This document shows, in pieces, positions 53,306 to 62,476 of a stretch of DNA of 64,000 nucleotides; the first letter of the stretch is position 1, and each line of letters starts with the position of its first letter. Source of the DNA: an uncultured Bacteroidales bacterium. Lineage in GTDB: Bacteria; Bacteroidota; Bacteroidia; Bacteroidales; UBA932. The translations under genes were made by a program, and so were the position numbers. The DNA lies in contig CAKUYQ010000002.1 of the NCBI GenBank assembly GCA_934717185.1, forward strand, positions 62,001-126,000, given 5' to 3'. The notes beneath the pieces were generated by a model, which was not told the origin of the DNA, searched no databases, and was given only the letters and a program-made list of their open reading frames with translations.

Positions 53306-55225
53306 CTATTTGCCAGTTAATTTTATACACAAAGCGGTTATATCGTCGCTCTGTTCTGCAGCACCTGTAAAACCTTTTACCTCCTTTAACAAATGACATA
53401 ATATCTCCTTAGACTCCAACCCACTGCAATCTTTAACGACATTTAACAGCTGCTGCTCTCCAAACTGTTCTTTATCGCAGTTTTCGGCCTCTGTAATACC
53501 ATCTGTATACAGCAGCAGAGCTGCGCCAACAGGTAATGCCATCGTCTGTGATATATATTCAAATCCGTCTAAAATACCAATAGGCAGATTGGGCAAAATA
53601 TCCACAAATTTGCAATCCCCCTCATTAGATACTATAACAGGAGGATTATGCCCGGCATTACAATACTCCAAAGAGCCGTTTTTTAAGTCTAATACTCCAA
53701 AAAACATTGTAACGAACATATTGGCGTCATTCCTGTTTGAAATAGCGACATTTACAGTTTTGGCTATCTCCGCCGGAGATTCATATTTCTCCGCCATAAC
53801 TCTAAAAAGGGTGCAGGTTATTGACATAACCAACGATGCAGGAATTCCCTTTCCCGACACATCTCCAATGGTAAAAAACAGTTTGTCTTTCCGGATAAAG
53901 AAATCGTAAAGGTCTCCACTAACCTCCTTGGCAGGTTCAAGCAGAGCATACAGATCCAAATTGCCGCACTCTGCAAATGGAGAAAAATGCCGCGGAATCA
54001 TATTCATCTGTATCTCCTTGGCTATATTAAGTTCGCTCTCTATACGCTCTTTTGAGCGAGTCGTTGCCTCTAACTCTGCTGTATAGCCTTTGAGGGAACG
54101 TTGCATGAATGCAAATGCATCGTGGAGCTTTTTCATCTCATCCTTACTGTCTATTACAGGCAACGGATTATCAAAACATCCTTTTGCTATTATATAGGCA
54201 GCATCAGTAAGCTCCTTCATAGGTTTCATGGAGTAGACCAAAATTGCCCTTATACATATCAAAAGCACTATGAGACCTGCTAAAAGAATCATAAGGATTG
54301 TAAGTATGGTAGCACCTAAATCCTGCATTATGGTTTTATACGGACAGATACAGCATATAGACCAACCTGTTCTAAGGATAGGAGCATAACAGGCTAAAAG
54401 TTCAGACTCTTTGGTATTTACACTTTGCGTACCTCTGCCTCCACCTACCATATCGGAAAGAATTCTATCCATATCCTTGTTATCCAACTCTTTTGAGTAG
54501 AAACTGCCGTATTCCTTTAGGATATAATCTCTGTTTGGAAACGATATAAAGACCCCTTTTTTACTTAAGATAAATGAATAGCTGTCCGGGAAGGGTCTTA
54601 TGGCATCAATACCTTTTACCATATCTTCCAAAGATATATCTGCTGTAATCACGCCATAAAATCTTCCATTCTTATCAAGCATAGGCAGAGTGTATGTTGT
54701 CATAAGAATATTGCCACCCCCCTCATCAAAGTATGGCTCGGACCATATCCCCTGCCCTGCATTCTTTGCCTCTGTATACCACTGCATCTTTAAGTAATTA
54801 TAGTTGTCATCATCTCCAAGATGCTTTCTGTATACATTGTTAAGGGTATCGAGCGATACATACTCCATAAACCGTTCCCCTTTCTTTGAGTAGAAATGGG
54901 GTTCAAAAGCAACACATCCTCCCATGAGATTGCCATTGTCCCAAACCATCTTCTCTATGATGGACATAAGATCATCGGGGGAATTAAGGCTCTTTTGCAC
55001 CATAGGCAATGTTGCTGCAACCGTGCTCTCGACATCCGCTAATTTTCTGTCTATCTTCTGCTGCATATTCTGCAACAGTACAGATGTGTACCTCTCTGCA
55101 TTATGCTCCTCTCTGTTTGTACTGTACTTTCCAAAAACAAAGGCTATGCTACAGAAGATAACAACCGTAATAACAATAATGTAGGCGCATAGCCGCGCCG
55201 TAAGAGACCCGAATATCTTTCTCAT
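53306..55225 (-). CDS. Membrane sensor with SpoIIE/PP2C phosphatase domain (RsbU-like)
   Basis: The 639-residue protein (start ATG 55225) has an N-terminal membrane segment (about 10-32), a periplasmic dCache-like sensor (about 33-300, with QWYTEAKNAGQGIWSEPYFDEGGGNILMTTYTLPM and GVITADISLEDMV), a second membrane segment (about 310-335), a HAMP-like linker, a short coiled coil, and a C-terminal PP2C domain (about 430-635: YDFFIRKDKLFFTIGDVSGKGIPASLVMS, YCNAGHNPP, LLLYTDGITEAEN). It would dephosphorylate the STAS protein in response to an outside signal. The Cache sensor suggests a small-molecule ligand. Confidence 0.9.
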   Translation of the reverse strand: MRKIFGSLTARLCAYIIVITVVIFCSIAFVFGKYSTNREEHNAERYTSVLLQNMQQKIDRKLADVESTVAATLPMVQKSLNSPDDLMSIIEKMVWDNGNLMGGCVAFEPHFYSKKGERFMEYVSLDTLNNVYRKHLGDDDNYNYLKMQWYTEAKNAGQGIWSEPYFDEGGGNILMTTYTLPMLDKNGRFYGVITADISLEDMVKGIDAIRPFPDSYSFILSKKGVFISFPNRDYILKEYGSFYSKELDNKDMDRILSDMVGGGRGTQSVNTKESELLACYAPILRTGWSICCICPYKTIMQDLGATILTILMILLAGLIVLLICIRAILVYSMKPMKELTDAAYIIAKGCFDNPLPVIDSKDEMKKLHDAFAFMQRSLKGYTAELEATTRSKERIESELNIAKEIQMNMIPRHFSPFAECGNLDLYALLEPAKEVSGDLYDFFIRKDKLFFTIGDVSGKGIPASLVMSITCTLFRVMAEKYESPAEIAKTVNVAISNRNDANMFVTMFFGVLDLKNGSLEYCNAGHNPPVIVSNEGDCKFVDILPNLPIGILDGFEYISQTMALPVGAALLLYTDGITEAENCDKEQFGEQQLLNVVKDCSGLESKEILCHLLKEVKGFTGAAEQSDDITALCIKLTGK

Positions 55226-55344
55226 GTTTATACTATTATGCAGTAGCGGCACTACAGATGTTATTTGGCCGGCCACCTATTAATAAACGCTGTACCTCGG
55301 CATAATTCACAAACAAGTTTGCAACTATGCATTCAGTTTACAGT

Positions 55345-55647
55345 TTATTTTATATTGAAAAGATTAAGAAATCCTGTAATCTTAAAAATATTTCTAATCT
55401 CCTCGTTAATATGCTCAATGGTAAGTTTACCCTGTTTAGCCTCAACAGCCTTACGCAAAACAAGGAACTGTCTTAACCCGGAGCTGCTTATATACTCAAG
55501 AGCGGAACAATCCAGTATAATCTCCTTGTCTGCATTATCAACAAGAGGTTGCATCATCTTTCCAAACTCGGCAGCATTTACAGTGTCTAATCTGCCCTCC
55601 AGAACACCTGTATAGATGTTGTTGTCATTTTTAATTGTAAGTATCAT
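55345..55647 (-). CDS. STAS-domain anti-anti-sigma factor (RsbV/SpoIIAA-like)
   Basis: The 100-residue protein has YTGVLEGRLDTVNAAEFGKMM and the phosphorylation-site motif DCSALEYISSSGLRQFLVLRKA (about residues 45-66), where a Ser in ISSSGLR is the usual target. In partner switching its unphosphorylated form frees the target from the HATPase kinase. It is the first gene of the leftward set, 119 bp before the SpoIIE gene. Confidence 0.92.
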   Translation of the reverse strand: MILTIKNDNNIYTGVLEGRLDTVNAAEFGKMMQPLVDNADKEIILDCSALEYISSSGLRQFLVLRKAVEAKQGKLTIEHINEEIRNIFKITGFLNLFNIK

Positions 55648-55665
55648 TTCTATTCAATTTATTTG

Positions 55666-55870
55666 CTTTTGCTTTAGCCTCTCTTTACCATCTTTACCCT
55701 CTCTCCTCTCCATACTCTCTCTCCTCTCTATACCTTCTATACTCTTCAAAATTGTCAACGCCAACGCCAATGCCAACGCCATGTTAGTTTATTGTTTATA
55801 GTCAGCTTATTAGCTTTAGCTAATTTAATTTTTATAGCCAATGCCAATGCCAACGCCAACGCTAATTAAA
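55666..55870. repeat. Composite repeat, long copy in reverse orientation
   Basis: On the minus strand: repeated GGCGTTGGC/GGCATTGGC units, a link TTTTGAAGAGTATAGAAGG, then purine-rich GTATAGAGAGGAGAG units. A second block of GGC(A/G)TTGGC units (55838-55864) lies at the SLC13 end. No gene. Confidence 0.8.
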
Positions 55871-57661
55871 CTACATTGGGAATAATAGTGTCACTATAAA
55901 GATATTCGCTGCCAGAATAATAAGGTTCATAAGCAGACCTATCTTCATAAAATCTGTAAAACGGTATCCGCCCACGCCATATACAAGCATGTGAGTAGGA
56001 GAACCTATAGGTGTTGCAAAGCTGGATGAAACCGCTATCATAAGCGCAATACAGAATGTAAGCGGATTTGCATTGAGCGTTACAGCAGCGTGATATGCAA
56101 TTGGATAAAACATTGCCGCACAAGCCGTATTGCTTATAAACTCCGTTATGAAGGTTGCAACCAAACAGATGCAGGAGAGCACCACGTATGGATTTGTTCC
56201 GCAGACATTAAGTATACCGTTGACCAGTTGCGTTGCTATACCTGTCTTCTCTATTGCAGTACCAAGGCATACAGAACCCGCAAAAATCATAAGAATACTC
56301 CAGTCAATTGATTCCCTTGCCTGATCTACCGTACAACATTTTGCCACTATCATTGCAAATGCAGCAAGGAAGCAGGACTGAAGCAGAGGAATAATGTCAA
56401 AGGTAGACAAAAGAACCATTGCCAACATAATCATTGCAGAAACTATGGTCTGTTTACCAATATTAGGAATCTCCTCCGAATCAAAGAATCGTATTCTAAC
56501 TTTGCTTGCCGCTTCATTGGCCAATTTATTAGAGACGGCTGTCTCTAATAAAAGCGTATCACCAAATTTAAGAGCAATTTCACGCGGACATTCATCTATA
56601 CGCTCCCCTTTTCTGGCAACTGCAACCAAAACCATCTCATTCTCATCCTCAAAATTTGTTTCGCTCATCCTCTTTCCAATGAGACTGCTTCCCGCCTCAA
56701 CAGTTGCAGTACGCAGTTTCCTGTTTTTATCAACCTCCTTTAAAGAGAAAAGGTGATGGGTGGCATTTGCAAGCCCATGGGTCTTTTTAAGATTAAGTAT
56801 CTCATCTATCTGCCCGGAATACACAAGTCTGTCACCTCCAAGAACATATTCATCCGCAGGCACAGGTGAGATTATCTCCCTGTCAAATCTCACTATCTCA
56901 ATAAGATGCCCGCCGTTCACATTCTTAAGGCCTGCCTCCTCAACTGTCTTTCCAACAGACTCGCATTCAGTTGGGACAAGCAATTCCACCGTATATTCAG
57001 AAGTTGCCTCAAAAGAATCCTCCGGAGATTTTCTGTTAGGAAGCAGACGTCTTAAAGCCAAAACAGAAAGCACTCCAACAGCCAAGCAGAAAAGGCCCGG
57101 TAGCGTTGTGGTGAAGATATTAAGATGCTCTCCTGTACCTGACATGTAAAACCCTGATACTATAAGGTTTGGCGGAGTACCAATAAGGGTACAGATACCG
57201 CCCATCCCCGATGCATAGCTTAACGGTATCAGCAACTTGGACGGTGCGATTTTCAACTTTTTGGCCCACACTTTAACAACATTAAGGAAGAGAGCCACCA
57301 CTGTGGTATTGCTAAGGAACGAGCTTAGCGCAGCTACAGGAAGCATAAGCCTCACTATTGCCTTTGGGTATGACCCCGGCACACCAAGCACATATTTTAC
57401 AATCCATTGAATGAACCCCGTATGCACCAATCCTGCAATAACCACAAAGAGAACTCCAATGGTAACAACCGAGGTTGAGCTGAACCCTGCAAGAGCCTCC
57501 TTGGCAGAGAGCACACCACTAACGAACAGTGCCGTCATTCCACCCATGAACACAAGATCTGCAGGAAGTTTGGTAAAGATCATAACACCAAACATAATAA
57601 GGATCACCGCTATGGTAATCCAGGCACCTACCGAAAGGCCGCAAAAAAGTATAGCTTCCAT
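55871..57661 (-). CDS. SLC13-family permease with two TrkA-C domains
   Basis: The 596-residue protein has N- and C-terminal membrane halves with the SLC13/DASS pattern (SFLSNTTVVALFLNVV near residue 115; GGICTLIGTPPNLIVSGFYM near 154; EFISNTACAAMFYPIAYHAA near 510; SSSFATPIGSPTHMLVYGVGGYRFTDFMKIG near 548) and, between them, two RCK-C/TrkA-C domains (about 220-380: TVELLVPTECESVGKTVEEAGL, LIEIVRFDREI, and LRTATVEAGSSLIGKRMSE). Such proteins carry sulfate or dicarboxylates with Na+. The substrate is open. No regulatory partner is adjacent. Confidence 0.88.
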   Translation of the reverse strand: MEAILFCGLSVGAWITIAVILIMFGVMIFTKLPADLVFMGGMTALFVSGVLSAKEALAGFSSTSVVTIGVLFVVIAGLVHTGFIQWIVKYVLGVPGSYPKAIVRLMLPVAALSSFLSNTTVVALFLNVVKVWAKKLKIAPSKLLIPLSYASGMGGICTLIGTPPNLIVSGFYMSGTGEHLNIFTTTLPGLFCLAVGVLSVLALRRLLPNRKSPEDSFEATSEYTVELLVPTECESVGKTVEEAGLKNVNGGHLIEIVRFDREIISPVPADEYVLGGDRLVYSGQIDEILNLKKTHGLANATHHLFSLKEVDKNRKLRTATVEAGSSLIGKRMSETNFEDENEMVLVAVARKGERIDECPREIALKFGDTLLLETAVSNKLANEAASKVRIRFFDSEEIPNIGKQTIVSAMIMLAMVLLSTFDIIPLLQSCFLAAFAMIVAKCCTVDQARESIDWSILMIFAGSVCLGTAIEKTGIATQLVNGILNVCGTNPYVVLSCICLVATFITEFISNTACAAMFYPIAYHAAVTLNANPLTFCIALMIAVSSSFATPIGSPTHMLVYGVGGYRFTDFMKIGLLMNLIILAANIFIVTLLFPM

Positions 57662-57746
57662 AGTAAAAAGGGCTAAGTTTGTCTCACTATTGTTTTATCA
57701 CCGCAAAGGTAACCATAATTTGCTTCCCGACAATTAATAATATAGT

Positions 57747-59162
57747 TTATACTGCCGGCAATTGTACCCTAAAGCAAACATTCCCCGGCTTGTTGGATAT
57801 CAGGCTGAGGCTGCCGCCGTGGCGGAACATAATCTGCCGAGAGATACTAAGGCCTATACCCGACCCCGTCTCTTTTGTGGTAAAGAAAGGCACAAAGATA
57901 TTATCAGACAACTCTTTAGGAATCTCATCACCGGTATTCGCAATGTCTATGCAAACAGAGTTCCCGGATTTAGTACACAATACCGCTATCTTTTCATCAA
58001 ATGTTCCGGCAGAGTGCATCACAGCATAAACGGCATTCTTTAAAATATTGGTAACCACCTGAGTAAGCAGCCCCTCATCTGCAAACACAGAAATATCTGC
58101 AGGAGTAACCTCCAACCTGTATTTAACCCCTATAGGGATAATAAGATCACATACCCTCTGCATAAAAGGCTCAAGCCCAAAAAGAGTCTTTACAGGCTCC
58201 GGAATATGTGTAAACCGTCTGTAAGACTTTACAAACTCCTCCAAGTTCATGCTGGTCTGCTTAATAGTCTTCAACCCCTTGGATATATTCGCATTACCAG
58301 AAATTATATCCTCTTTAAGCTCCTCTTTGTCAAATGCTATATTCGCACCATCTTTAGCATCAACATCATTGTTGCAAAGCAGCCTCATATCCGCCTCAAC
58401 ACCTCTGTTTATATCCAAAAGGGTCTCGGTCAATGAGGTAACCGGAGCCAAAGAGTTCATAATCTCGTGAGATAGTATTCTTGCAAGTTTTATCCAGGAC
58501 TCCACCTCTCTGTCATCCAACTCGTTATTAATATCATTGAAAGTAACAATCTTAAGCAGCCTGCCGTCATAACTCATCTGTGAAGCCATAATGGAGAGCT
58601 GCATCCTCCCCTTCTCCGTAACCAATTCAAACTTGCCCCTTTCACCTGCTCCAATAGAGAGAATCATCTGCTTAAGTCCCTCTGCAACAGTATCCAACTG
58701 ATTCACATGAGTCAGCACGCTTTTTTCAAAAATATTCAGGGCATAACTGTTCACATGAACAATATTACCATTATCATCTATTGTAATTACACCGGTCCTC
58801 ACACTGTTCATTATAAGCTCAAAGTAGGCATTCCTCTCCTCAATCCTCTGCTTCGACTGCTCAACAATACTCTTTATCCTGTTAAGCGAAGCATTAAAAT
58901 CCTTGCTGTACTTGTCACCCCTGTTCTCGGAGAACTTAAATGTGAAATCGTCGCTCTCCATACAGTTGAACATATAGGTAACCTTCTTTATCACACTCCT
59001 CAAATGCTTTATTATTCCAACAGCTCCAAATATCACAAGAGCAACACCAACCAAAACAAAGTACTGAGTTTCACCAAAGTACCAATAAATAGAGAGCGCT
59101 GTCCCCCCTATTATGCAGAGAACATAAAAAACAATCGCCAAATATTTTCCAAAAGCAGACAT
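57747..59162 (-). CDS. Membrane sensor histidine kinase, NtrB/NtrY-like
   Basis: The 471-residue protein has two N-terminal membrane segments (about 5-50) with almost no periplasmic loop, a HAMP-like/coiled linker, a PAS domain (FELIMNSVRTGVITIDDNGNIVHVNSYALNIF, about 111-142), the phospho-acceptor LARILSHEIMNSLAPVTSLTE (His about 225), and a GHKL ATPase (NILKNAVYAV; FFTTKETGSGIGLSISRQIM). It should phosphorylate the NtrC-like regulator encoded 42 bp downstream in reading order reversed (the regulator lies after the kinase gene on the minus strand side 59205-60590 and is transcribed first). The pair borders an efflux operon. Confidence 0.92.
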   Translation of the reverse strand: MSAFGKYLAIVFYVLCIIGGTALSIYWYFGETQYFVLVGVALVIFGAVGIIKHLRSVIKKVTYMFNCMESDDFTFKFSENRGDKYSKDFNASLNRIKSIVEQSKQRIEERNAYFELIMNSVRTGVITIDDNGNIVHVNSYALNIFEKSVLTHVNQLDTVAEGLKQMILSIGAGERGKFELVTEKGRMQLSIMASQMSYDGRLLKIVTFNDINNELDDREVESWIKLARILSHEIMNSLAPVTSLTETLLDINRGVEADMRLLCNNDVDAKDGANIAFDKEELKEDIISGNANISKGLKTIKQTSMNLEEFVKSYRRFTHIPEPVKTLFGLEPFMQRVCDLIIPIGVKYRLEVTPADISVFADEGLLTQVVTNILKNAVYAVMHSAGTFDEKIAVLCTKSGNSVCIDIANTGDEIPKELSDNIFVPFFTTKETGSGIGLSISRQIMFRHGGSLSLISNKPGNVCFRVQLPAV

Positions 59163-59204
59163 TAACCTACACCATCATAAATTGTCGGGAAGAAAAATCT
59201 CTTA

Positions 59205-60590
59205 CTACAACCCGTATTTTTTCATCTTATTATACAAGGTCTGTCTTGTAACTCCAAGTTGTGAGGCCACCGCAGACAGATTACCGCAATGTTTGTCTAA
59301 AGCCGCAGAGATCATAGCCCTCTCCATCTCCTCAAAGGTCTCAAAAGAGGGCATGTTTTTCCCCTTTCCGCTTCCCGACAAATCTGCCATATCACCGGCA
59401 GATGACCTTAACATAAGATCGCCAGGGAGAATCTTTGCCCCATCGCACATAATGACAGCCTTCTCAATGGTATGCTCCAACTCCCTTATATTACCCGGCC
59501 AACGATAGGCAACCATATTGGCAACAGCCTCTTCCGAAAACGAAAGCCCCTTTTTGCCATACTTTGTTGCGTATTTTTCTAAAAAACTGTTTGCAAAAGA
59601 GGGGATATCCTCCTTTCGTTCTCGCAAAGGTGGCAGATGAAGATGAATGGTATTTATTCTGTAAAGCAGATCCTCCCTAAATTCTCCATCTGCAACCATC
59701 TTGTTAAGATCTCTGTTTGTTGCAGATATAAGCCTTATATCCACCGGTATAGGGGTATTGCTTCCAACCTTTACAATAGTCCCGCTTTGGATTGCGGTAA
59801 GCAGTTTTGCCTGCAGATGAAGCGGAATATTCCCTATCTCGTCCAAAAACAGAGTACCATGATTTGCAACCTCAAACTTGCCCGCCCTGTCTGCCTTGGC
59901 ATCTGTAAAAGCACCCTTTACATGGCCAAAAAGCTCGCTCTCAAAAAGTGACTCCACAACCGCACCCATATCAACCGTTACCATAAGCTCGTTACGCCTT
60001 AAAGACCTGTTATGTATCTCCCTGCTCAGCATCTCCTTACCGGTACCATTCTCACCCGTTATAAGAATATTGGCATCTGTCTTTGCCACCTTCTCTATAG
60101 TCTTTCTAAGCTCCAACATCTGTGGGCTGTTTCCCCACCACATTACAGAGTTGCCAACCAACTCTTTCTTTATCTCTTTCAACTGCTTGACCTCTGCAGA
60201 AGACTTCTTGAGATTATAGGCATTTGTGAGAATGGCAACCAATTTCTCATTCTCCCACGGCTTTACCACAAAATCGCAAGCCCCGCGCTTAACAGCCTCA
60301 ACCGCCAATTCTATCTCTGCGTATGCTGTAAACATAACCACCTGAACAGACGGAAACCTCTCCTTAACATAACTCAACCAATACAGTCCCTCATTGCCAT
60401 TATTCACCTTTGACGAGTAATTCATATCCAATAGAGCAACATCCACCGCATTCTCGCGCAAAGTACTGTCTATCTGATTAGGATTTGAGAGAGTGATAAC
60501 CTTTGCAAAATATCTTGGCAACAACAACTCCAAAGCCTGAAGAATGCTCTTGTTGTCGTCAACCACCATTATAGTTCCCTGTTTAGCCAT
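59205..60590 (-). CDS. NtrC-type sigma-54-dependent response regulator
   Basis: The 461-residue protein (ATG 60590 gives AKQGTIMVVDDNKS; an earlier in-frame ATG adds a basic stretch unusual for the family) has a receiver domain (DD at 10-11, phospho-Asp in DVALLDMNYS, Lys in DFVVKPWENE), an AAA+ domain with Walker A ITGENGTGKEML (about 165-176), the sigma-54 contact loop GAFTDA, Walker B GTLFLDEIGN, the arginine finger zone, and a Fis-type HTH (NLSAVASQLGVTRQTLYNKMKKYG). It needs RpoN, so sigma-54 promoters must exist in this genome. It is transcribed before the kinase gene and divergently from the efflux operon. Confidence 0.95.
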   Translation of the reverse strand: MAKQGTIMVVDDNKSILQALELLLPRYFAKVITLSNPNQIDSTLRENAVDVALLDMNYSSKVNNGNEGLYWLSYVKERFPSVQVVMFTAYAEIELAVEAVKRGACDFVVKPWENEKLVAILTNAYNLKKSSAEVKQLKEIKKELVGNSVMWWGNSPQMLELRKTIEKVAKTDANILITGENGTGKEMLSREIHNRSLRRNELMVTVDMGAVVESLFESELFGHVKGAFTDAKADRAGKFEVANHGTLFLDEIGNIPLHLQAKLLTAIQSGTIVKVGSNTPIPVDIRLISATNRDLNKMVADGEFREDLLYRINTIHLHLPPLRERKEDIPSFANSFLEKYATKYGKKGLSFSEEAVANMVAYRWPGNIRELEHTIEKAVIMCDGAKILPGDLMLRSSAGDMADLSGSGKGKNMPSFETFEEMERAMISAALDKHCGNLSAVASQLGVTRQTLYNKMKKYGL

Positions 60591-60766
60591 AAGTCTGTCT
60601 GTAAATAAATGTTTCAGAAGCCGTTTTTTCCACTTCCCCACAAAGTTAGGACATTAACGCTAAAATGTCTAAAATCCATACATAAAATTAACAAGATTGT
60701 ATGATAATTAGACAATCGGTAATTTAGAAAATTACATAATTATTTAAATTACAATAACTTAATCTT

Positions 60767-60794
60767 AAAGGCACTATTTTGGCACGGGTCTATG
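60767..60794 (+). promoter_or_regulatory. Possible sigma-54-type promoter for the efflux operon
   Basis: Two overlapping imperfect matches: AGGCAC-tattt-TGGC (60767-60781) and TTGGCACG (60779-60786) followed by ATGC one base too far. It lies between the NtrC-like gene and the TolC gene. No TAnnTTTG box was seen near the TolC start. Weak evidence. Confidence 0.3.
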
Positions 60795-60950
60795 CGTTGG
60801 CGTTGGCAGTTTTGAAAAGTATAGAAGGTATAGAGAGGAGAAAAAGTATGGAGAGGAAAGAGAGGAAAGAAAGCGTTGGCGTTGGATTAGTTGAAAGTTT
60901 ATAGTGTAAAGAATGTAGAGAGAGGGGAAAGCAAAAGCTAAAGCAATAAG
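60790..60950. repeat. Composite repeat upstream of the efflux operon
   Basis: GCGTTGGCGTTGGCAG, link TTTTGAAAAGTATAGAAGG, purine-rich units to about 60872, a second GGCGTTGG unit, AAGTTTATAGT, and more purine-rich sequence. It follows the same order as the copy at 55666-55870 read on the other strand. It fills most of the leader before the TolC gene. Confidence 0.75.
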
Positions 60951-60971
60951 CAAATGATAAAATAACACACA

Positions 60972-62408
60972 ATGAATATGAATATTATAAAAGTCGCGTT
61001 AATAACAGTTATTTTGAGTTGGATGGCATTATCCGCACACTGCGCATGTTGTGCAGATGCTGCCGCCATACAGAGCGATACGGTTGTCACAACTGTAACA
61101 GCCGGCTCAAAGATGACCTTAAACGACTGTATCCTATACGGATTGGAGAACAGCCAAAAGGTAAACAAAAGCAGATATGCGGCAGACAATTATAAACAGG
61201 ACAAGACAGCCGCAATCAGCGACCTCTTTCCATCTATATCTGCAAGTTCGTCCATAACTGCCAGTTACGGACGTTCAGTTGACCCTGGGACCAACACATA
61301 TACAACAATGGGAAACTTGGGCAACTCATACGGGGCATACGCGAATATGACACTGTTTTCCGGATTGCAACTTATAAATAATGTAAGATTGGCAAGCGTA
61401 ATGAAACTTATGGGGTTAGATCAGCTGCAACAGACAAAAGATGAGTTGGCAATATCCATTATACAGGCTTATTTTGATGTGATATATTACAACTCAACAA
61501 TTAAAATTGGCACAGAGCAGTTGGAGGCATCTCTAAAGACATTGGAACAGGCAAAGGTAATGGAGGAGATGGGGAGCAAAAGCCCTGCAGATGTAGCACA
61601 GATTGAGACACAGGTCGCAACTGAAAGGCTGTTTTTGGTTCAACAGGAGAATAAATACAAGACCTCTCTGCTAACCCTTAAACAGAGCATCAACTGGCCC
61701 ATAGAGGAGGAACTCAACTTAGATTTGGATGATACTAAATATGTTGAATCAAGTTACTTGGATGAGAAGGGTAACTCTTTGTTATCTCCTGCAATAATCT
61801 CATCAATCGTTGAATATGCAATAGACAACAACCCAAAGATTGAGGCGAGCGAAAAAAACTTAAAGGCAAGCAAGCTCTCATTACAGATAGCACGCGGAAA
61901 ATATCTGCCAACAATAAGCGGGCAAGGTGGTTACAATTCAAGCTACTATAAGACTATCTCCGGTGGAACAGATTCCAAGGCAGATCCTTTCTGGACACAG
62001 TTGGACCACAATAAAGGCCACTATTTTGGAGCATCTATAAGCATCCCTATCTTTAGCGGACTTGCAAGAAGAACCAATGTTCATAAGGCAAAAAACAGCT
62101 ATAAGACAGCAATGGAGGATTTCTCCATTGCTACACAGGAACTTAAGACAGAGATTACAAGAACAGCCTTTGAGGTAGACGGATATATTCAGGAATACAA
62201 CCTTGCAAAGGCAAAGGCAGATGCAGCACAGCTTGCATACGATGCAACAGCACAGAAGTTTGCAATGGGAAGCATAAATCCTATAGATCTGCAGACCTCT
62301 GCAAACCAGCTTCTGTCTGCAAAGGCAGAGGAGCTTAACGCCAAATTACAGCTTACGGTAAAGAGCAAGTTGTTGGATTATTACTCCGGTGAACCTTTGG
62401 TGAAATAA
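60972..62408 (+). CDS. TolC-family outer-membrane efflux protein
   Basis: The 478-residue protein has a signal peptide (to about residue 30), LNDCILYGLENSQKVNKSRYAADNYKQDKTAAISDLFPSISASSS and two long helical repeats (about 140-230 and 290-470) with the second-repeat features SIPIFSGLARRTNVHKAKNSY and FAMGSINPIDLQTSANQLLSAKAEELNAKLQL. It forms the outer-membrane channel of a tripartite pump. The adaptor and an FtsX-type permease follow on the same strand. Confidence 0.93.
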   Translation: MNMNIIKVALITVILSWMALSAHCACCADAAAIQSDTVVTTVTAGSKMTLNDCILYGLENSQKVNKSRYAADNYKQDKTAAISDLFPSISASSSITASYGRSVDPGTNTYTTMGNLGNSYGAYANMTLFSGLQLINNVRLASVMKLMGLDQLQQTKDELAISIIQAYFDVIYYNSTIKIGTEQLEASLKTLEQAKVMEEMGSKSPADVAQIETQVATERLFLVQQENKYKTSLLTLKQSINWPIEEELNLDLDDTKYVESSYLDEKGNSLLSPAIISSIVEYAIDNNPKIEASEKNLKASKLSLQIARGKYLPTISGQGGYNSSYYKTISGGTDSKADPFWTQLDHNKGHYFGASISIPIFSGLARRTNVHKAKNSYKTAMEDFSIATQELKTEITRTAFEVDGYIQEYNLAKAKADAAQLAYDATAQKFAMGSINPIDLQTSANQLLSAKAEELNAKLQLTVKSKLLDYYSGEPLVK

Positions 62409-62476
62409 GATTTGCGACTAAAAGAAAAATTTGTCGGGAAGCAGAATAAATTTGAAAAAATAAAAAATATATAACC

